A DNA stretch of 64,000 nucleotides, from positions 1 through 64,000 of the forward strand of contig NZ_VJYD01000016.1 of the NCBI RefSeq assembly GCF_007341385.1, in the 5' to 3' direction. The number at the start of each line of letters is the position of its first letter. Position 1 is the first letter of the stretch. The notes under the pieces were generated by a model that was not told where the DNA came from, ran no database searches, and saw nothing but the letters and a program-made list of their open reading frames with translations. The position numbers and the translations under genes are program-made. Shown one piece after another: positions 1 to 10,196 of this stretch. Origin of the DNA: Flavobacterium daemonense. Its GTDB lineage: Bacteria; Bacteroidota; Bacteroidia; Flavobacteriales; Flavobacteriaceae.

Positions 1-738
1 GTGACTGCTGGAACGGTAAGCAACGCAATTGGAACTGTAAAATATTCTTGGAAAAATTCATCTAATGTTGAAGTTGGAACATCAGCTACAGTATCAAATC
101 TTCCTACTGGAACTTATACTTTGACTGTAACTGACAATTGTTCAAGCCAATCTAATTCAGTTACTATCGGTCAGCCAACTGCGGCTTTAGCACTTGGCGC
201 TTCATCTAAAACTGATGCTGCTTGTTATGGCGCAAGTTCAGGAAGCGTGACTGCTGGAACGGTAAGCAACGCAATTGGAACTGTAAAATATTCTTGGAAA
301 AATTCATCTAATGTTGAAGTTGGGACAACAGCTACAGTATCGAATCTTCCTACTGGAACTTATACTTTGACTGTAACTGACAATTGTTCAAGCCAATCTA
401 ATTCAGTTACAATTGGACAGCCGACTGCAGCTTTAGCACTTGGTGCTTCATCAAAAACTGATGTAGCATGTTATGGAGCAAGCACAGGAAGCGTAACTGC
501 TGGAACGGTAAGCAATGCAATTGGAACGGTAAAATACTTTTGGAAAAATTCTTCTAATGTTGAAGTTGGAACATCAGCAACAGTATCAAATCTTCCTTCT
601 GGAACTTATACTTTGACTGTAACTGACAATTGTTCAAGCCAAACTAATTCGGTTACTATCAATCAGCCAAATGCGGCTTTAGTAGCTTCAATCAATACAA
701 AAACTGATGTAGATTGTAAAGGAAATGCAACTGGTTCT
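1..738 (+). repeat. Three tandem 246-bp coding repeats (82 residues each)
   Basis: Copies begin at 1, 247 and 493 with GTRACTGCTGGAACGGTAAG. Copies 1 and 2 are identical over their first 77 bases; copy 3 drifts in its last third. The array may extend upstream of the window. Confidence 0.9.
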
Positions 739-3700
739 GCCACAGCTTCGGCAACTGGAGGAACAGGAACTTATTCTTATTCTTGGAATACCGTTCCGGT
801 ACAAACTGCAGCAACAGCAATAAATTTAACTGCTGGAACTTATATGGTTACGGTTACAGATCAAAATAGCTGTTCAGATACAGAACAAATTACAATTATT
901 GAACCTACATTAGTTTTAAGCTGTTCAGTAGTTCAAAATAAACCTGTAACATCAAACGGGTTGAGCAACGGAGAAGCAACTGTAACTCCAACTGGAGGAA
1001 ACGGCGGTTTTACTTATTCTTGGGATAGTGGCGAAACAACTCAAAAAGCGACCAAATTAAATGCTGGTGTGCATACTGTAACAGTTACCGATTCTAAAGG
1101 TTGTAAAACAACTTGTACAGTTACCATCACACAGCCAGATCCATTGTCTTGCAGTGTTGTACAAAATGAGCCTGCTAAATGCTACGGCGACAACAACGGT
1201 AAAGCAACCGTAACTGCTGTGGGCGGAAACATTGGCTACACTTATCTTTGGGATAATGGCGAAACAACTGCTCAAGCAACAAGTCTTACTGCAGGAAACC
1301 ATACTGTTACTGTTACTGATAATTTAGGTTATAAAACGACTTGCAACGTAACTATTGATCAGCCACAATCTGCATTGAGCTGTTCAGTGGTACAAAACAA
1401 ACCTGTTTCATCAAACGGACTAAGCGACGGTGAAGCAACCGTAACAGCACTTGGCGGAAACGGCGGATTCATTTACGCTTGGGATAGCGGCGAAACTACT
1501 CAAAAAGCTGTAAAATTAAATGCTGGTGTGCATACTGTAACTGTAACCGATTCAAAAGGTTGCAAAACAACTTGTACTGTTACGATTACTGAACCAAATG
1601 TGTTATCATGCAGCATCACTCAGGATGCACCTGCTAAATGTTTTGGCGATAGCAACGGTAAAGCAACTGTGGTAGCTGTTGGCGGAAATGGCAACTATAC
1701 TTACTTATGGGATAACGGAGAAACAACTGCACAGGCAACTGGTCTAAATGCAGGAAATCACACCGTAACTGTAACTGATAAACTAGGTTATAAAACAACT
1801 TGTAATGTAACAATCGGTCAGCCACAATTAGCGTTAAGCTGTTCAGTGGTTCAAGATAAACCTGTAACTTCAAACGGATTGAGCAACGGAGAAGCAACTG
1901 TAACTCCAGCTGGAGGAAACGGAGGTTATACTTATGCTTGGGATAGCGGAGAAACAACTCAAAAAGCGATCAAATTAAATGCTGGTCTGCATACTGTGAC
2001 AGTTACTGATTCTAAAGGATGTACATCAACTTGTACTGTAACCATCACACAACCAGATGTTTTATCTTGTAGCGTAGTTCAGAATGAGCCTGCTAAATGT
2101 TTTGGAGACAGCAACGGTAAAGCAACTGTAACACCTGTTGGCGGAAACGGAAGTTATACCTACGCTTGGGACAACGGAGAATCAACTGCACAAGCAATCG
2201 CTTTGAACGCAGGAAATCATACTGTAACAGTTACAGATAAATTAGGTTACAAAACTACTTGTAGTGTAACTATCGGCCAGCCAGACGCTGCTTTAACTGC
2301 GACAAAATCACAAATTAATCCGGGTTGTGGAGGCGCTGCTACAGGATCAGCTACTGTTGTTGCTTCTGGCGGAACTTCACCATACACTTATTCTTGGAAT
2401 ACAAGTCCGGTTCAGACTTCAGCAACAGCAACTAATCTTGGTGCCGGAAATTATACTGTAATAATTACAGATGCTAAAGGATGTACACATAGTGAATCGT
2501 TCCAAATTATTGATGGAGATTCTGTACCGCCAGTAATTGATCCTTTACCTGTAACCTCAACAATCAATTGCCCAGCAGAACCTGTATTTGCACAAGCAAC
2601 TGCAAGCGACTTAAACGGTACTATTTCTTCATTAACTTATGAAGATACAGTTACACCAGGCAATTGTGCGGGATCATACACTAAAACAAGAACTTGGACA
2701 GCCAAAGATGCTTGCGGAAATATTTCACTTCCAGTAAGCCAGACAATTATTGTACAGGATGTTACTGCTCCAACTTGGACTACACAAACTGCTTCTTTAA
2801 ATAAAACTGTAGAATGTAGCGATCAGCAAGCTTTGGCATCGGCGCAAGCCTTATTCCCAGTGGCTACTGATGCTTGTGATACTGATGTTAAAGATATTGT
2901 AAAAGTTAGCGGACAGTTTGTAGCTTCTGAAGGATGTGCGAATGCTGGAACATATACTAATACTTGGACAGTAAAAGATGCTTGCGGAAATACTTCTCAA
3001 CCTTTCACTCAAATAATTACAATTCAAGATACAACAGCTCCAACTTGGACTACACAAACTGCTTCTTTAAACAAAACTATCGAATGCAGCAACCAAGAAG
3101 CTTTGACATCTGCGCAAGCCTTATTCCCTGTAGCTTCAGATTTATGCGACAGCGATGTAAAAGATATTGTAAAAGTGAGCGGACAGTTTGTAGCTTCTGA
3201 AGGATGCTCAAATGCTGGAACATATACCAATACTTGGACAGTGAAAGATGCTTGCGGAAACACTTCTGAGCCTTTTACTCAAGTAATTACAATTCAAGAT
3301 ACTAAAGCTCCAACTTGGACTACTCTAGCTGCTTCTTTAAACAAAACTATCGAATGCAGTGACCAAGAAGCGTTAACATCGGCGCAAGCGTTATTCCCTG
3401 TAGCATCAGATTTATGCGATACTGATCTTAAAAACATCGAAAAAGTAAGCGGAAAATTTGTAGCTTCTGAAGGATGTTCAAACGCTGGAACGTATACCAA
3501 TACTTGGACAGTAAAAGATAATTGTGGTAATACTTCTGATACATTCACTCAGGTGATTACTATTCAGGATACTACTGCTCCTGTCTTTAGCGGTGAACTT
3601 CCAAGCGACATTACAGTTTCATGCGACGCGGTTCCAGAACCAGCAAATGTTCAAGCGACTGATAATTGTGGTGGTGATTTGCCAATTGTTTTAGCAGAAA

Positions 3701-6700
3701 CTAAAACCGATAGCAAAAACGAATGTGGAACTGAATATACTTTGACTCGTAAATGGACAACTAGCGATTGCTCAGGAAATACAGCTTCATTTACTCAAGT
3801 TATAACAGTTCGCGATACTACGCCACCAACAGGAACTGCTCCTGCAGATGTAGCTGGCTTACAAAATGCAGCGGATATTCCTGCCGGAAGCCCAGCTGAT
3901 ATTACAGATGCAAAAGACAACTGCGGTGGCAATGTAAAAATTACCGTTAGTGATGCAAATAACGGAGCAAATGGTTGCGATGGAAATGCCTACATCTTGA
4001 CAAGAACGTATACATTAACAGACTGTGCAGGAAACAAAACAGAATTGGTACAAACCTTTACTGTTGACAATAAAGTTTCTGTATCTGGAGTTGCGACAAA
4101 TGTAAGCTGTCTTGATGGAACTGATGGTTCGATTGCCGTGACAAGCAGTCCAGGCGCAACTGTTGTGATTACAAACGCAAATAACGAAGTGGTTGGAAAT
4201 ACTAATCTTCCTGCCGGAACTTATACGCTTACAGCTACTGCTCCAGTAAATGGCGAGGGTCAAACATGTACTGCGACAGCAACTGTAACAATTACACAGC
4301 CTACTTATAAAGTTAAAGTATCTGGACAAGTTATTAATTCTGACACAAATACTCCAATTGCAAATGTGCCAGTGACTTTAATACCTCAAGGTTCAACTCC
4401 GGGTTCTACTTTAATAAGAATTACGAATGCGAATGGTGAATACAGCTTTGCAGGCATACCAGCCGGAAGCTATTTAGTTCAGGTTCAAGATGCTAATTTG
4501 AATAGCGCTTATCAACTATATCCTTTAAATTCAAGTTTGTTCTTTACTACACTTGAAGATTGTAAATTCCAAGTTCATAATTTCTTGTACGGAAAATCAA
4601 ACCTTCCTGTTTTAGGAGATTATGTTTGGTATGATGTCAACAGCAACGGAATTCAAGATGAATGGTATGATGCTAATAATGATGGCGTTGTAACTCAAAA
4701 TATTCCAGACAGCAATGGCGCTATCGACTACAGCATGTGGGAATGGATTGACTTTAACGGAGACGGTAGCTATGTTGGACCTCAAAATGCTGGTGAGTTA
4801 AATGCTGGCGGATTTGGAAATGATAAAAGCTCAAATATTTTCGTTGATGGTCCGAATGGCTATCATGATGATGTTATTATCGGAATCCAAGGATACTGGA
4901 GAAACAGACCAGATATCGCAAATCCGTATGGCGAATATAAAGTGAAATTGGTTAGAGATGCTAATTTAGATGCAGTTGGTGCTGCTTTAGGAGCTACAGG
5001 ATTAGTAAAAGTACTTCCATCTGCAACAGCTAAAACAGCTAAAAAAATAACATCTAAAACCGGAAAAATACAAATGCACACCGTTTGTACTACTACCAGC
5101 GCTGATGGTTATATCGTAAATGTTACACCAGAAGATTTGGTTCACTTAGATGTTGACTTTGGTGTAAATTGTAAAGATTACCAAGATATTGTTGCAAATG
5201 ATGACAACGGAGGACCATTCCCAGGGGTTAATCATACTACAACAAATGTATTGAATGTATTGACAAATGATACAATTGAAGGTGTTCCTGTAACAGCTTC
5301 GGGTGTAGTGATAACAACGGTAACACCAAATGAATTCTTGCAATTGAATCCTGATGGAACATTAGACATTTTGCCAAATGCTCCGGTAGGCACATTGACA
5401 ATGGTATATCAAATTTGTGAAGCCGATCAAACTTCAAATTGTGACACAGCTACTGTAACAATTACAATTGAAGCTCCAGTTATGAAAGTTACTGCAACAT
5501 CAATTTGTGTGAACGATGTTCCGTATCTTGATTATTCAGCAACTCCTGAAAACTTTACTCCTGTAAATGGTGTAACGATTACATGGGCTGACAGCAACAA
5601 TAATGTAATTACTACAATGACCAACTTACCGCTTAGCGGAAGAGTATTATGGCCAGGAGCTGTAGTAGATCAAGCTGGAAACGGTATTGACTGGCCAGGT
5701 TGGGTTTTCAAAGACAACAAATGGATTCAGGCTCCAGACGGATTTGAAAATCTTCGTCCAACAGCTACTGTTACAATCTCTGTTAATCCAAGTGAAACGA
5801 TTGTTGTAAATTATCCGCCGGCTGATCCTTATTGCATCGCAAGACCAACATTTGCAATTGTTGCTAATGATGATGTTGCTGGGCCAATAAACGGCACAAC
5901 TGGAGGAACAAACGTAATCAATGTTTATACTAATGATACTTTAAATGGTTCACCGGTTAACCCAAGCGATGTTACTTTGACTACAGTAACGCCTGATCCA
6001 AAAGGAGTCTTGACATTAAATCCTGACGGAACAATTACTGTAGCGCCAAATACTCCCGCTGGTACATACACTTTGACGTATCAAATTTGTGAAATAGCTG
6101 ATTTTGGCAACTGTGATACAGCGATTGTTACAGTGACAGTTTCATCTTCTCCTATAATTGCAAATGATGACAGCTACACTAACATAGGTTGTAATCGATT
6201 TGGAGTGGTTGGAAATTTACTAAGTAATGATCTATTAAATGGTCTTCCAGTGACATTGCAGCTAGTAAACTTCAGTTTAGTACCGCAGAATACTGGTGTA
6301 AAATCAGATCCAAATATAACAGTAGATACTGCTGGTAATTTAACCGTAGGAAGCGCAACAGTTCCTGGCACTTATACTTTTACGTATCAAATTTGTGAAA
6401 AACTAAATCCAAATAACTGTGATACCGGAACTATAACTATAACTGTCATTCCAAATGGAGTTACAAATCTGTCAAGTAGTGCTTGTAATGATGATTCAAC
6501 TTTAATTGACTTGCTTTCACTGCTTCCTGCAGAAACTCCAAGAAACGGTACTTGGGTTGATACAAACAACACGAGAGCATTGCAGGGAAGTGTTTTAAAT
6601 GCATTTGGACTAGCACTTGGCACTTATGTATTTGAATACAAAATTGCCGATCAGGTTTGCCCTCGAAGTATAGTACTTAGCATGGAAATCAATGACGACT

Positions 6701-7044
6701 GTAAAGTGTTGCCATGCCAAAACATAGTGGTGCACAATGCTTTCTCTCCGAACGGAGACGGTATAAATGATTTATTTGTTATTGATGGTATAGACGACTT
6801 GACCTGTTATCCAGGCAATACAGTCGAGATCTATAATCGTTGGGGAATATTAGTCTTTGAAACCACAGACTATAACAATACAACGAATGCATTTGATGGA
6901 ACTTCGAGAGGAAGAACTACTGTTAATAAATCTGAAGGATTGCCGACAGGAACTTATTTCTACATAGTTACTTACAAATCTTTAGACGGAAATAATGTAA
7001 TTCAGTATAACAAAAAAGACGGATACCTATATCTTTCAAAATAA
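1..7044 (+). CDS. SprB-like repeat adhesin, type IX secretion type B sorting domain (5' end outside window)
   Basis: The reading frame is open from the first base, so the GTG at base 1 is not the real start and the N-terminus lies upstream. The visible 2347 residues are a mosaic of extracellular repeats: three 82-residue copies, then six SprB-like repeats in alternating order (residues about 306-764), three 90-residue copies (about 923-1192) rich in Cys and ending in a CGNTS-type motif, a carboxypeptidase-regulatory-like domain (about 1437-1500), an SdrD-B-like segment (about 1540-1700) and three segments with NDD and YQICE motifs. The C-terminus (about 2240-2347) has AFSPNGDGIND, YNRWG and GTYFYIV, the gliding-motility-associated type B sorting signal of the type IX system. 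By family it is exported to the cell surface and acts in adhesion or gliding. The two downstream genes are its usual partners. F. johnsoniae has several SprB paralogues, so I do not call it sprB itself. Confidence 0.93.
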   Translation: MTAGTVSNAIGTVKYSWKNSSNVEVGTSATVSNLPTGTYTLTVTDNCSSQSNSVTIGQPTAALALGASSKTDAACYGASSGSVTAGTVSNAIGTVKYSWKNSSNVEVGTTATVSNLPTGTYTLTVTDNCSSQSNSVTIGQPTAALALGASSKTDVACYGASTGSVTAGTVSNAIGTVKYFWKNSSNVEVGTSATVSNLPSGTYTLTVTDNCSSQTNSVTINQPNAALVASINTKTDVDCKGNATGSATASATGGTGTYSYSWNTVPVQTAATAINLTAGTYMVTVTDQNSCSDTEQITIIEPTLVLSCSVVQNKPVTSNGLSNGEATVTPTGGNGGFTYSWDSGETTQKATKLNAGVHTVTVTDSKGCKTTCTVTITQPDPLSCSVVQNEPAKCYGDNNGKATVTAVGGNIGYTYLWDNGETTAQATSLTAGNHTVTVTDNLGYKTTCNVTIDQPQSALSCSVVQNKPVSSNGLSDGEATVTALGGNGGFIYAWDSGETTQKAVKLNAGVHTVTVTDSKGCKTTCTVTITEPNVLSCSITQDAPAKCFGDSNGKATVVAVGGNGNYTYLWDNGETTAQATGLNAGNHTVTVTDKLGYKTTCNVTIGQPQLALSCSVVQDKPVTSNGLSNGEATVTPAGGNGGYTYAWDSGETTQKAIKLNAGLHTVTVTDSKGCTSTCTVTITQPDVLSCSVVQNEPAKCFGDSNGKATVTPVGGNGSYTYAWDNGESTAQAIALNAGNHTVTVTDKLGYKTTCSVTIGQPDAALTATKSQINPGCGGAATGSATVVASGGTSPYTYSWNTSPVQTSATATNLGAGNYTVIITDAKGCTHSESFQIIDGDSVPPVIDPLPVTSTINCPAEPVFAQATASDLNGTISSLTYEDTVTPGNCAGSYTKTRTWTAKDACGNISLPVSQTIIVQDVTAPTWTTQTASLNKTVECSDQQALASAQALFPVATDACDTDVKDIVKVSGQFVASEGCANAGTYTNTWTVKDACGNTSQPFTQIITIQDTTAPTWTTQTASLNKTIECSNQEALTSAQALFPVASDLCDSDVKDIVKVSGQFVASEGCSNAGTYTNTWTVKDACGNTSEPFTQVITIQDTKAPTWTTLAASLNKTIECSDQEALTSAQALFPVASDLCDTDLKNIEKVSGKFVASEGCSNAGTYTNTWTVKDNCGNTSDTFTQVITIQDTTAPVFSGELPSDITVSCDAVPEPANVQATDNCGGDLPIVLAETKTDSKNECGTEYTLTRKWTTSDCSGNTASFTQVITVRDTTPPTGTAPADVAGLQNAADIPAGSPADITDAKDNCGGNVKITVSDANNGANGCDGNAYILTRTYTLTDCAGNKTELVQTFTVDNKVSVSGVATNVSCLDGTDGSIAVTSSPGATVVITNANNEVVGNTNLPAGTYTLTATAPVNGEGQTCTATATVTITQPTYKVKVSGQVINSDTNTPIANVPVTLIPQGSTPGSTLIRITNANGEYSFAGIPAGSYLVQVQDANLNSAYQLYPLNSSLFFTTLEDCKFQVHNFLYGKSNLPVLGDYVWYDVNSNGIQDEWYDANNDGVVTQNIPDSNGAIDYSMWEWIDFNGDGSYVGPQNAGELNAGGFGNDKSSNIFVDGPNGYHDDVIIGIQGYWRNRPDIANPYGEYKVKLVRDANLDAVGAALGATGLVKVLPSATAKTAKKITSKTGKIQMHTVCTTTSADGYIVNVTPEDLVHLDVDFGVNCKDYQDIVANDDNGGPFPGVNHTTTNVLNVLTNDTIEGVPVTASGVVITTVTPNEFLQLNPDGTLDILPNAPVGTLTMVYQICEADQTSNCDTATVTITIEAPVMKVTATSICVNDVPYLDYSATPENFTPVNGVTITWADSNNNVITTMTNLPLSGRVLWPGAVVDQAGNGIDWPGWVFKDNKWIQAPDGFENLRPTATVTISVNPSETIVVNYPPADPYCIARPTFAIVANDDVAGPINGTTGGTNVINVYTNDTLNGSPVNPSDVTLTTVTPDPKGVLTLNPDGTITVAPNTPAGTYTLTYQICEIADFGNCDTAIVTVTVSSSPIIANDDSYTNIGCNRFGVVGNLLSNDLLNGLPVTLQLVNFSLVPQNTGVKSDPNITVDTAGNLTVGSATVPGTYTFTYQICEKLNPNNCDTGTITITVIPNGVTNLSSSACNDDSTLIDLLSLLPAETPRNGTWVDTNNTRALQGSVLNAFGLALGTYVFEYKIADQVCPRSIVLSMEINDDCKVLPCQNIVVHNAFSPNGDGINDLFVIDGIDDLTCYPGNTVEIYNRWGILVFETTDYNNTTNAFDGTSRGRTTVNKSEGLPTGTYFYIVTYKSLDGNNVIQYNKKDGYLYLSK
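916..2292 (+). repeat. Three tandem 459-bp coding repeats, each a pair of SprB-like modules
   Basis: Units begin at 916, 1375 and 1834, each with LSCSVVQ(N/D)KP. Each 153-residue unit holds module A (SNGLSxGEATVT, WDSGETTQKA, SKGC) and module B (AKCxGDxNGKATV, WDNGExTAQA, LGYKTTC). The period is exact. Confidence 0.9.
2767..3576 (+). repeat. Three tandem 270-bp coding repeats (90 residues each)
   Basis: Copies begin at the Ala codon of TAPTWTT/KAPTWTT at 2767, 3037 and 3307, and the next TAP motif is at 3577, giving an exact 270-bp period. Each carries EC(S)(D/N)Q(E/Q)AL, ALFPVA(T/S)D and FVASEGC. The repeats look like HYR/Ig-type surface modules. Confidence 0.9.
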
Positions 7045-7196
7045 ACCCAGACTGCAAAGGGCTGCTATAAATACTATAGCAGCCTGATACAGCAGAGCAT
7101 ATTAAAAATCCGGGAATAGAAAGAATAATATCGTGGATTTTTTTAGGGGATTTCATTAATAATTCAATAGGAAAATTGAAATAATAAATATCTACT

Positions 7197-8114
7197 ATGA
7201 GAACAAAATTATTTTACTTCGTCATTCTGTTTGTAACTATTGCAGGTCACGCGCAGCAAGATGCTCAATATACGCAATACATGTACAACACTATAAACAT
7301 AAATCCTGCCTATGCAGGTTCTCGTGGAGCCTTGAGTATTTTCGGTTTGTACCGTACACAATGGGTTGGTATGGATGGTGCGCCTGAAACAAGCAGTTTC
7401 TCAATAAATACACCAATCAACAACAGCAATCTCGGAATTGGAGGTTCTCTTGTAAATGATAAAATTGGCCCAACAAATGAAAACAATATTTCTGTTGATG
7501 TTTCGTACACTGTACAGACTTCGGCAAATTTCAAACTTTCATTTGGTATCAAAGGAACAGCCAATATCTTCAATTTGGATGTAAACAAACTGAATCCCGA
7601 AACAGCAGGTGACCCGCAATTTCAGGACTTGAACAATAAATTTTCGCCAAATGTAGGAGCCGGAGTTTATTGGCACTCAGATAAAGCATATGTTGGTTTT
7701 TCAATTCCAAATTTCATTGAAACAAATCGATATGATGCCAACGATATCGCCATTTTCAAAGACAAAATCAATTATTATTTAATGGCTGGTTATGTATTTG
7801 ATCTTGACAAATACCAATACATTAAATTCAAACCAGCAGTACTTACAAAAATGGTCACAGGTGCGCCGTTGCAAGTAGATCTTTCTGCAAACTTCATGTT
7901 CTTTGACAAATTTGTTGCTGGTGTTGCTTATAGATGGAGTGCTTCATTGAGTGCTATGGTTGGTTTTCAAATCACAGATGGTCTTTATTTAGGTTATGGT
8001 TATGATCATGAAACCACACAACTGAACAATTATAATTCAGGATCACATGAGATCTTCCTGCGTTATGAATTCTTTACTAAAAATGGTAAAATAACAACTC
8101 CTCGTTTCTTCTAA
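7197..8114 (+). CDS. PorP/SprF family type IX secretion outer-membrane protein
   Basis: A 305-residue protein with a signal peptide (about residues 1-19, ending GHAQ) followed by the PorP/SprF hallmark QDAQYTQYMYN and NPAYAGSRG. The rest is an alternating beta pattern expected of an outer-membrane barrel, ending in an aromatic residue (RFF). In F. johnsoniae the relative SprF is needed to bring SprB to the cell surface, and PorP-like proteins generally pair with substrates that carry type B sorting domains. Its place, 152 bases after the adhesin stop and 11 bases before the OmpA gene, supports a matched role with this adhesin. The partner assignment is inference from position; the family assignment is secure. 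Confidence 0.92.
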   Translation: MRTKLFYFVILFVTIAGHAQQDAQYTQYMYNTININPAYAGSRGALSIFGLYRTQWVGMDGAPETSSFSINTPINNSNLGIGGSLVNDKIGPTNENNISVDVSYTVQTSANFKLSFGIKGTANIFNLDVNKLNPETAGDPQFQDLNNKFSPNVGAGVYWHSDKAYVGFSIPNFIETNRYDANDIAIFKDKINYYLMAGYVFDLDKYQYIKFKPAVLTKMVTGAPLQVDLSANFMFFDKFVAGVAYRWSASLSAMVGFQITDGLYLGYGYDHETTQLNNYNSGSHEIFLRYEFFTKNGKITTPRFF

Positions 8115-8125
8115 AAATAAGTACT

Positions 8126-10066
8126 ATGAAAAATTATATTTTCCTTTGCCTAACATTTGTAAGCGTTTTTTCATTGGACAGTTATTCACAGCAGTCAAAA
8201 GTAACTTCTGGGGACAAAAAATACAATAATTACGCTTATGTTGATGCAATAAAAACGTATGAAAAGGTAGCAGATAAAGGATATAAGTCTGAAGAAATGT
8301 TCAAGAAGCTTGGTAATTCCTATTACTTTAATTCAGATTTTGACGGAGCTGCTAAATGGTATGGCGAGCTATTTGCAATGAATTCAAGCATAGAACCTGA
8401 ATATTATTACAGATACGCTCAGTCGCTAAAATCGATTGGAGAAACTGCCAAAGCAAATAAAATTCTAGATGAATTTGATGCAAAAAACAAAAACGACAAC
8501 AGAGCAAAACTTTATAAAGAAGACGTAAACTATCTCGATCAGATCAAAGCAAATTCAGGCCGATACAAAATCGAAAATGCGGGAATCAACAGTAAATATT
8601 CTGATTATGGATCTTTTGTCTACAACAACAAATTATATTTTGCTTCGGCGAGAGATACAGGGAATTTTTCTCAGAGAAAACACAAATGGACTGGAGAGTA
8701 TTTTACTAATATTTATAATGCCGATATTGATCCTGCAACCTACAGCCCAGGCAAAGTCAATAAATTTAAAAATGCTTTAAACAGCAAATTCAACGAAGCG
8801 ACACCTGTTTTTACAAAAGATGGAAAAACGGCTTATTTTACCAGAAATAATTTTGTTGACGGAAAAAAAGGAAAAGATGCCGAAAAAGTTACTTTGGTAA
8901 AATTATACAAAGCCGCACTTGACAGCAAAGGGCAATGGACAAATATTACGGCGCTTCCTTTTACAAGTGATAATTACAGTACCGCGCATCCAGCATTAAG
9001 TCCCGATGGAAAAACGTTGTATTTCGCATCCGATATGCCGGGAACAGTAGGACAATCAGACATTTATAAAGTCAGCATCAATAGCGACGGAAGTTATGGA
9101 ACTCCTGTAAATCTCGGAAAAAGCATTAATACAGAAGGAAAAGAAACTTTCCCGTTTGTAACCGATGACAATGAAATTTATTTTGCCTCTGATGGTCATC
9201 CCGGACTCGGCGGATTAGATGTCTTTGTTGGAGATCTTGACGACGACGGCACTGTAAGCAATATTCAGAATTTGGGCGCCGATGTGAATTCACCAAAAGA
9301 TGACTTTGCCTACTTCATCGATCCGGTCAGTCGATTGGGGTATTTTAGTTCCAATAAAGACGGCGGTGAAGGCTCAGACGATATTTATAAATTCTTAGAA
9401 ACAAGGCGATTAAAATGCATCCAAGAGTTGAGTGGTATTGTAACAGATGCCGAAACAAACGAAATCCTGCCGGGAGCAAAAGTCACATTGTACGAAGGTC
9501 AAGTTGCTAAAAGTACCACAACTGCAGATGACAAAGGATTCTATAAATTGCCAGTTGAGTGTAAAAAAACATACAATGTTCGTGCTGAAAAATTGGATTA
9601 TGAAACCAAAGAAGTCAGCGTAACAATTGACAAAGTAAGCGGCAAAACCGACTTGCCGATTGCTTTAAACAAACGTATGTGTCGTGTAACTGTTGGCGAT
9701 GATTTAGGAAAATGCTTTGGCATCAAAATGATTTATTTCGATTTGGATAAATCAAACATCAGACCTGAAGCTGCATTGGATTTAGAAAAAATACTTGCCG
9801 TATTAAACGATTATCCAGCAATGAAACTCGATATACGTTCGCACACAGACAGTCGTGCAACGCATCAATATAATGAAGCCTTGTCTGACCGTAGAGCAAA
9901 ATCGACTATTCAGTGGTTGATTAAAAATGGCATCAAAGCCGATCGTTTAACCGGAAAAGGATATGGCGAAACACAGCTTGTCAACAAATGTTCAGACGGA
10001 GTTCCGTGTACTGAAGCAGAACATCAAATGAACAGACGAAGCGAATTTATTATTACAGCACTTTAG
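8126..10066 (+). CDS. OmpA family protein with TPR-like, PD40 propeller and peptidoglycan-binding domains
   Basis: A 646-residue envelope protein: signal peptide (about 1-22), helical TPR-like region (about 30-130), PD40/WD40-like blades (about 140-430, with FTKDGKTAYFTRN, LSPDGKTLYFASD and DDNEIYFASDGHPG), a carboxypeptidase-regulatory-like beta domain (about 433-515, SGIVTDAETNEILPGA) and a C-terminal OmpA domain (about 530-646, IYFDLDKSNIRPEA, DIRSHTDSRA and DRRAKS). OmpA domains bind peptidoglycan, so it probably anchors the adhesin/PorP assembly to the cell wall. Adhesin, PorP and OmpA genes form a frequent cassette in Flavobacteria. It lies 11 bases after the PorP gene and is followed by a strong terminator, so it ends the operon. 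Confidence 0.92.
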   Translation: MKNYIFLCLTFVSVFSLDSYSQQSKVTSGDKKYNNYAYVDAIKTYEKVADKGYKSEEMFKKLGNSYYFNSDFDGAAKWYGELFAMNSSIEPEYYYRYAQSLKSIGETAKANKILDEFDAKNKNDNRAKLYKEDVNYLDQIKANSGRYKIENAGINSKYSDYGSFVYNNKLYFASARDTGNFSQRKHKWTGEYFTNIYNADIDPATYSPGKVNKFKNALNSKFNEATPVFTKDGKTAYFTRNNFVDGKKGKDAEKVTLVKLYKAALDSKGQWTNITALPFTSDNYSTAHPALSPDGKTLYFASDMPGTVGQSDIYKVSINSDGSYGTPVNLGKSINTEGKETFPFVTDDNEIYFASDGHPGLGGLDVFVGDLDDDGTVSNIQNLGADVNSPKDDFAYFIDPVSRLGYFSSNKDGGEGSDDIYKFLETRRLKCIQELSGIVTDAETNEILPGAKVTLYEGQVAKSTTTADDKGFYKLPVECKKTYNVRAEKLDYETKEVSVTIDKVSGKTDLPIALNKRMCRVTVGDDLGKCFGIKMIYFDLDKSNIRPEAALDLEKILAVLNDYPAMKLDIRSHTDSRATHQYNEALSDRRAKSTIQWLIKNGIKADRLTGKGYGETQLVNKCSDGVPCTEAEHQMNRRSEFIITAL

Positions 10067-10090
10067 TTATTTTAGTTTATGTTTTTGGAT

Positions 10091-10120
10091 AAAAAGCTGC
10101 CTAACTCAGGCAGCTTTTTT
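10091..10120 (+). terminator. Rho-independent terminator of the adhesin operon
   Basis: Perfect stem GCTGCCT / AGGCAGC with a 5-base loop, flanked by A5 and T6. It lies 25 bases after the OmpA-family stop codon. Confidence 0.9.
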
Positions 10121-10196
10121 ATATAAAAAAAAAATCGCTACAGCTAAAAAACTGCAACGATCGCTAAAAAACCAACCAGATTTTTTTTTAGTTAAT

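Noticed and set aside
1634..1957. 107-codon open frame on the minus strand within the adhesin repeats
   Set aside because: Shadow of the repeat-rich adhesin; its residues (Leu/Gln/Arg-rich) come from the complement of the Thr/Val-rich coding strand, and it has no upstream signals.
1..3576. Regularly spaced repeats that could suggest a CRISPR array
   Set aside because: The units are 246-459 bp, keep a reading frame and have no spacers; they are protein repeats.
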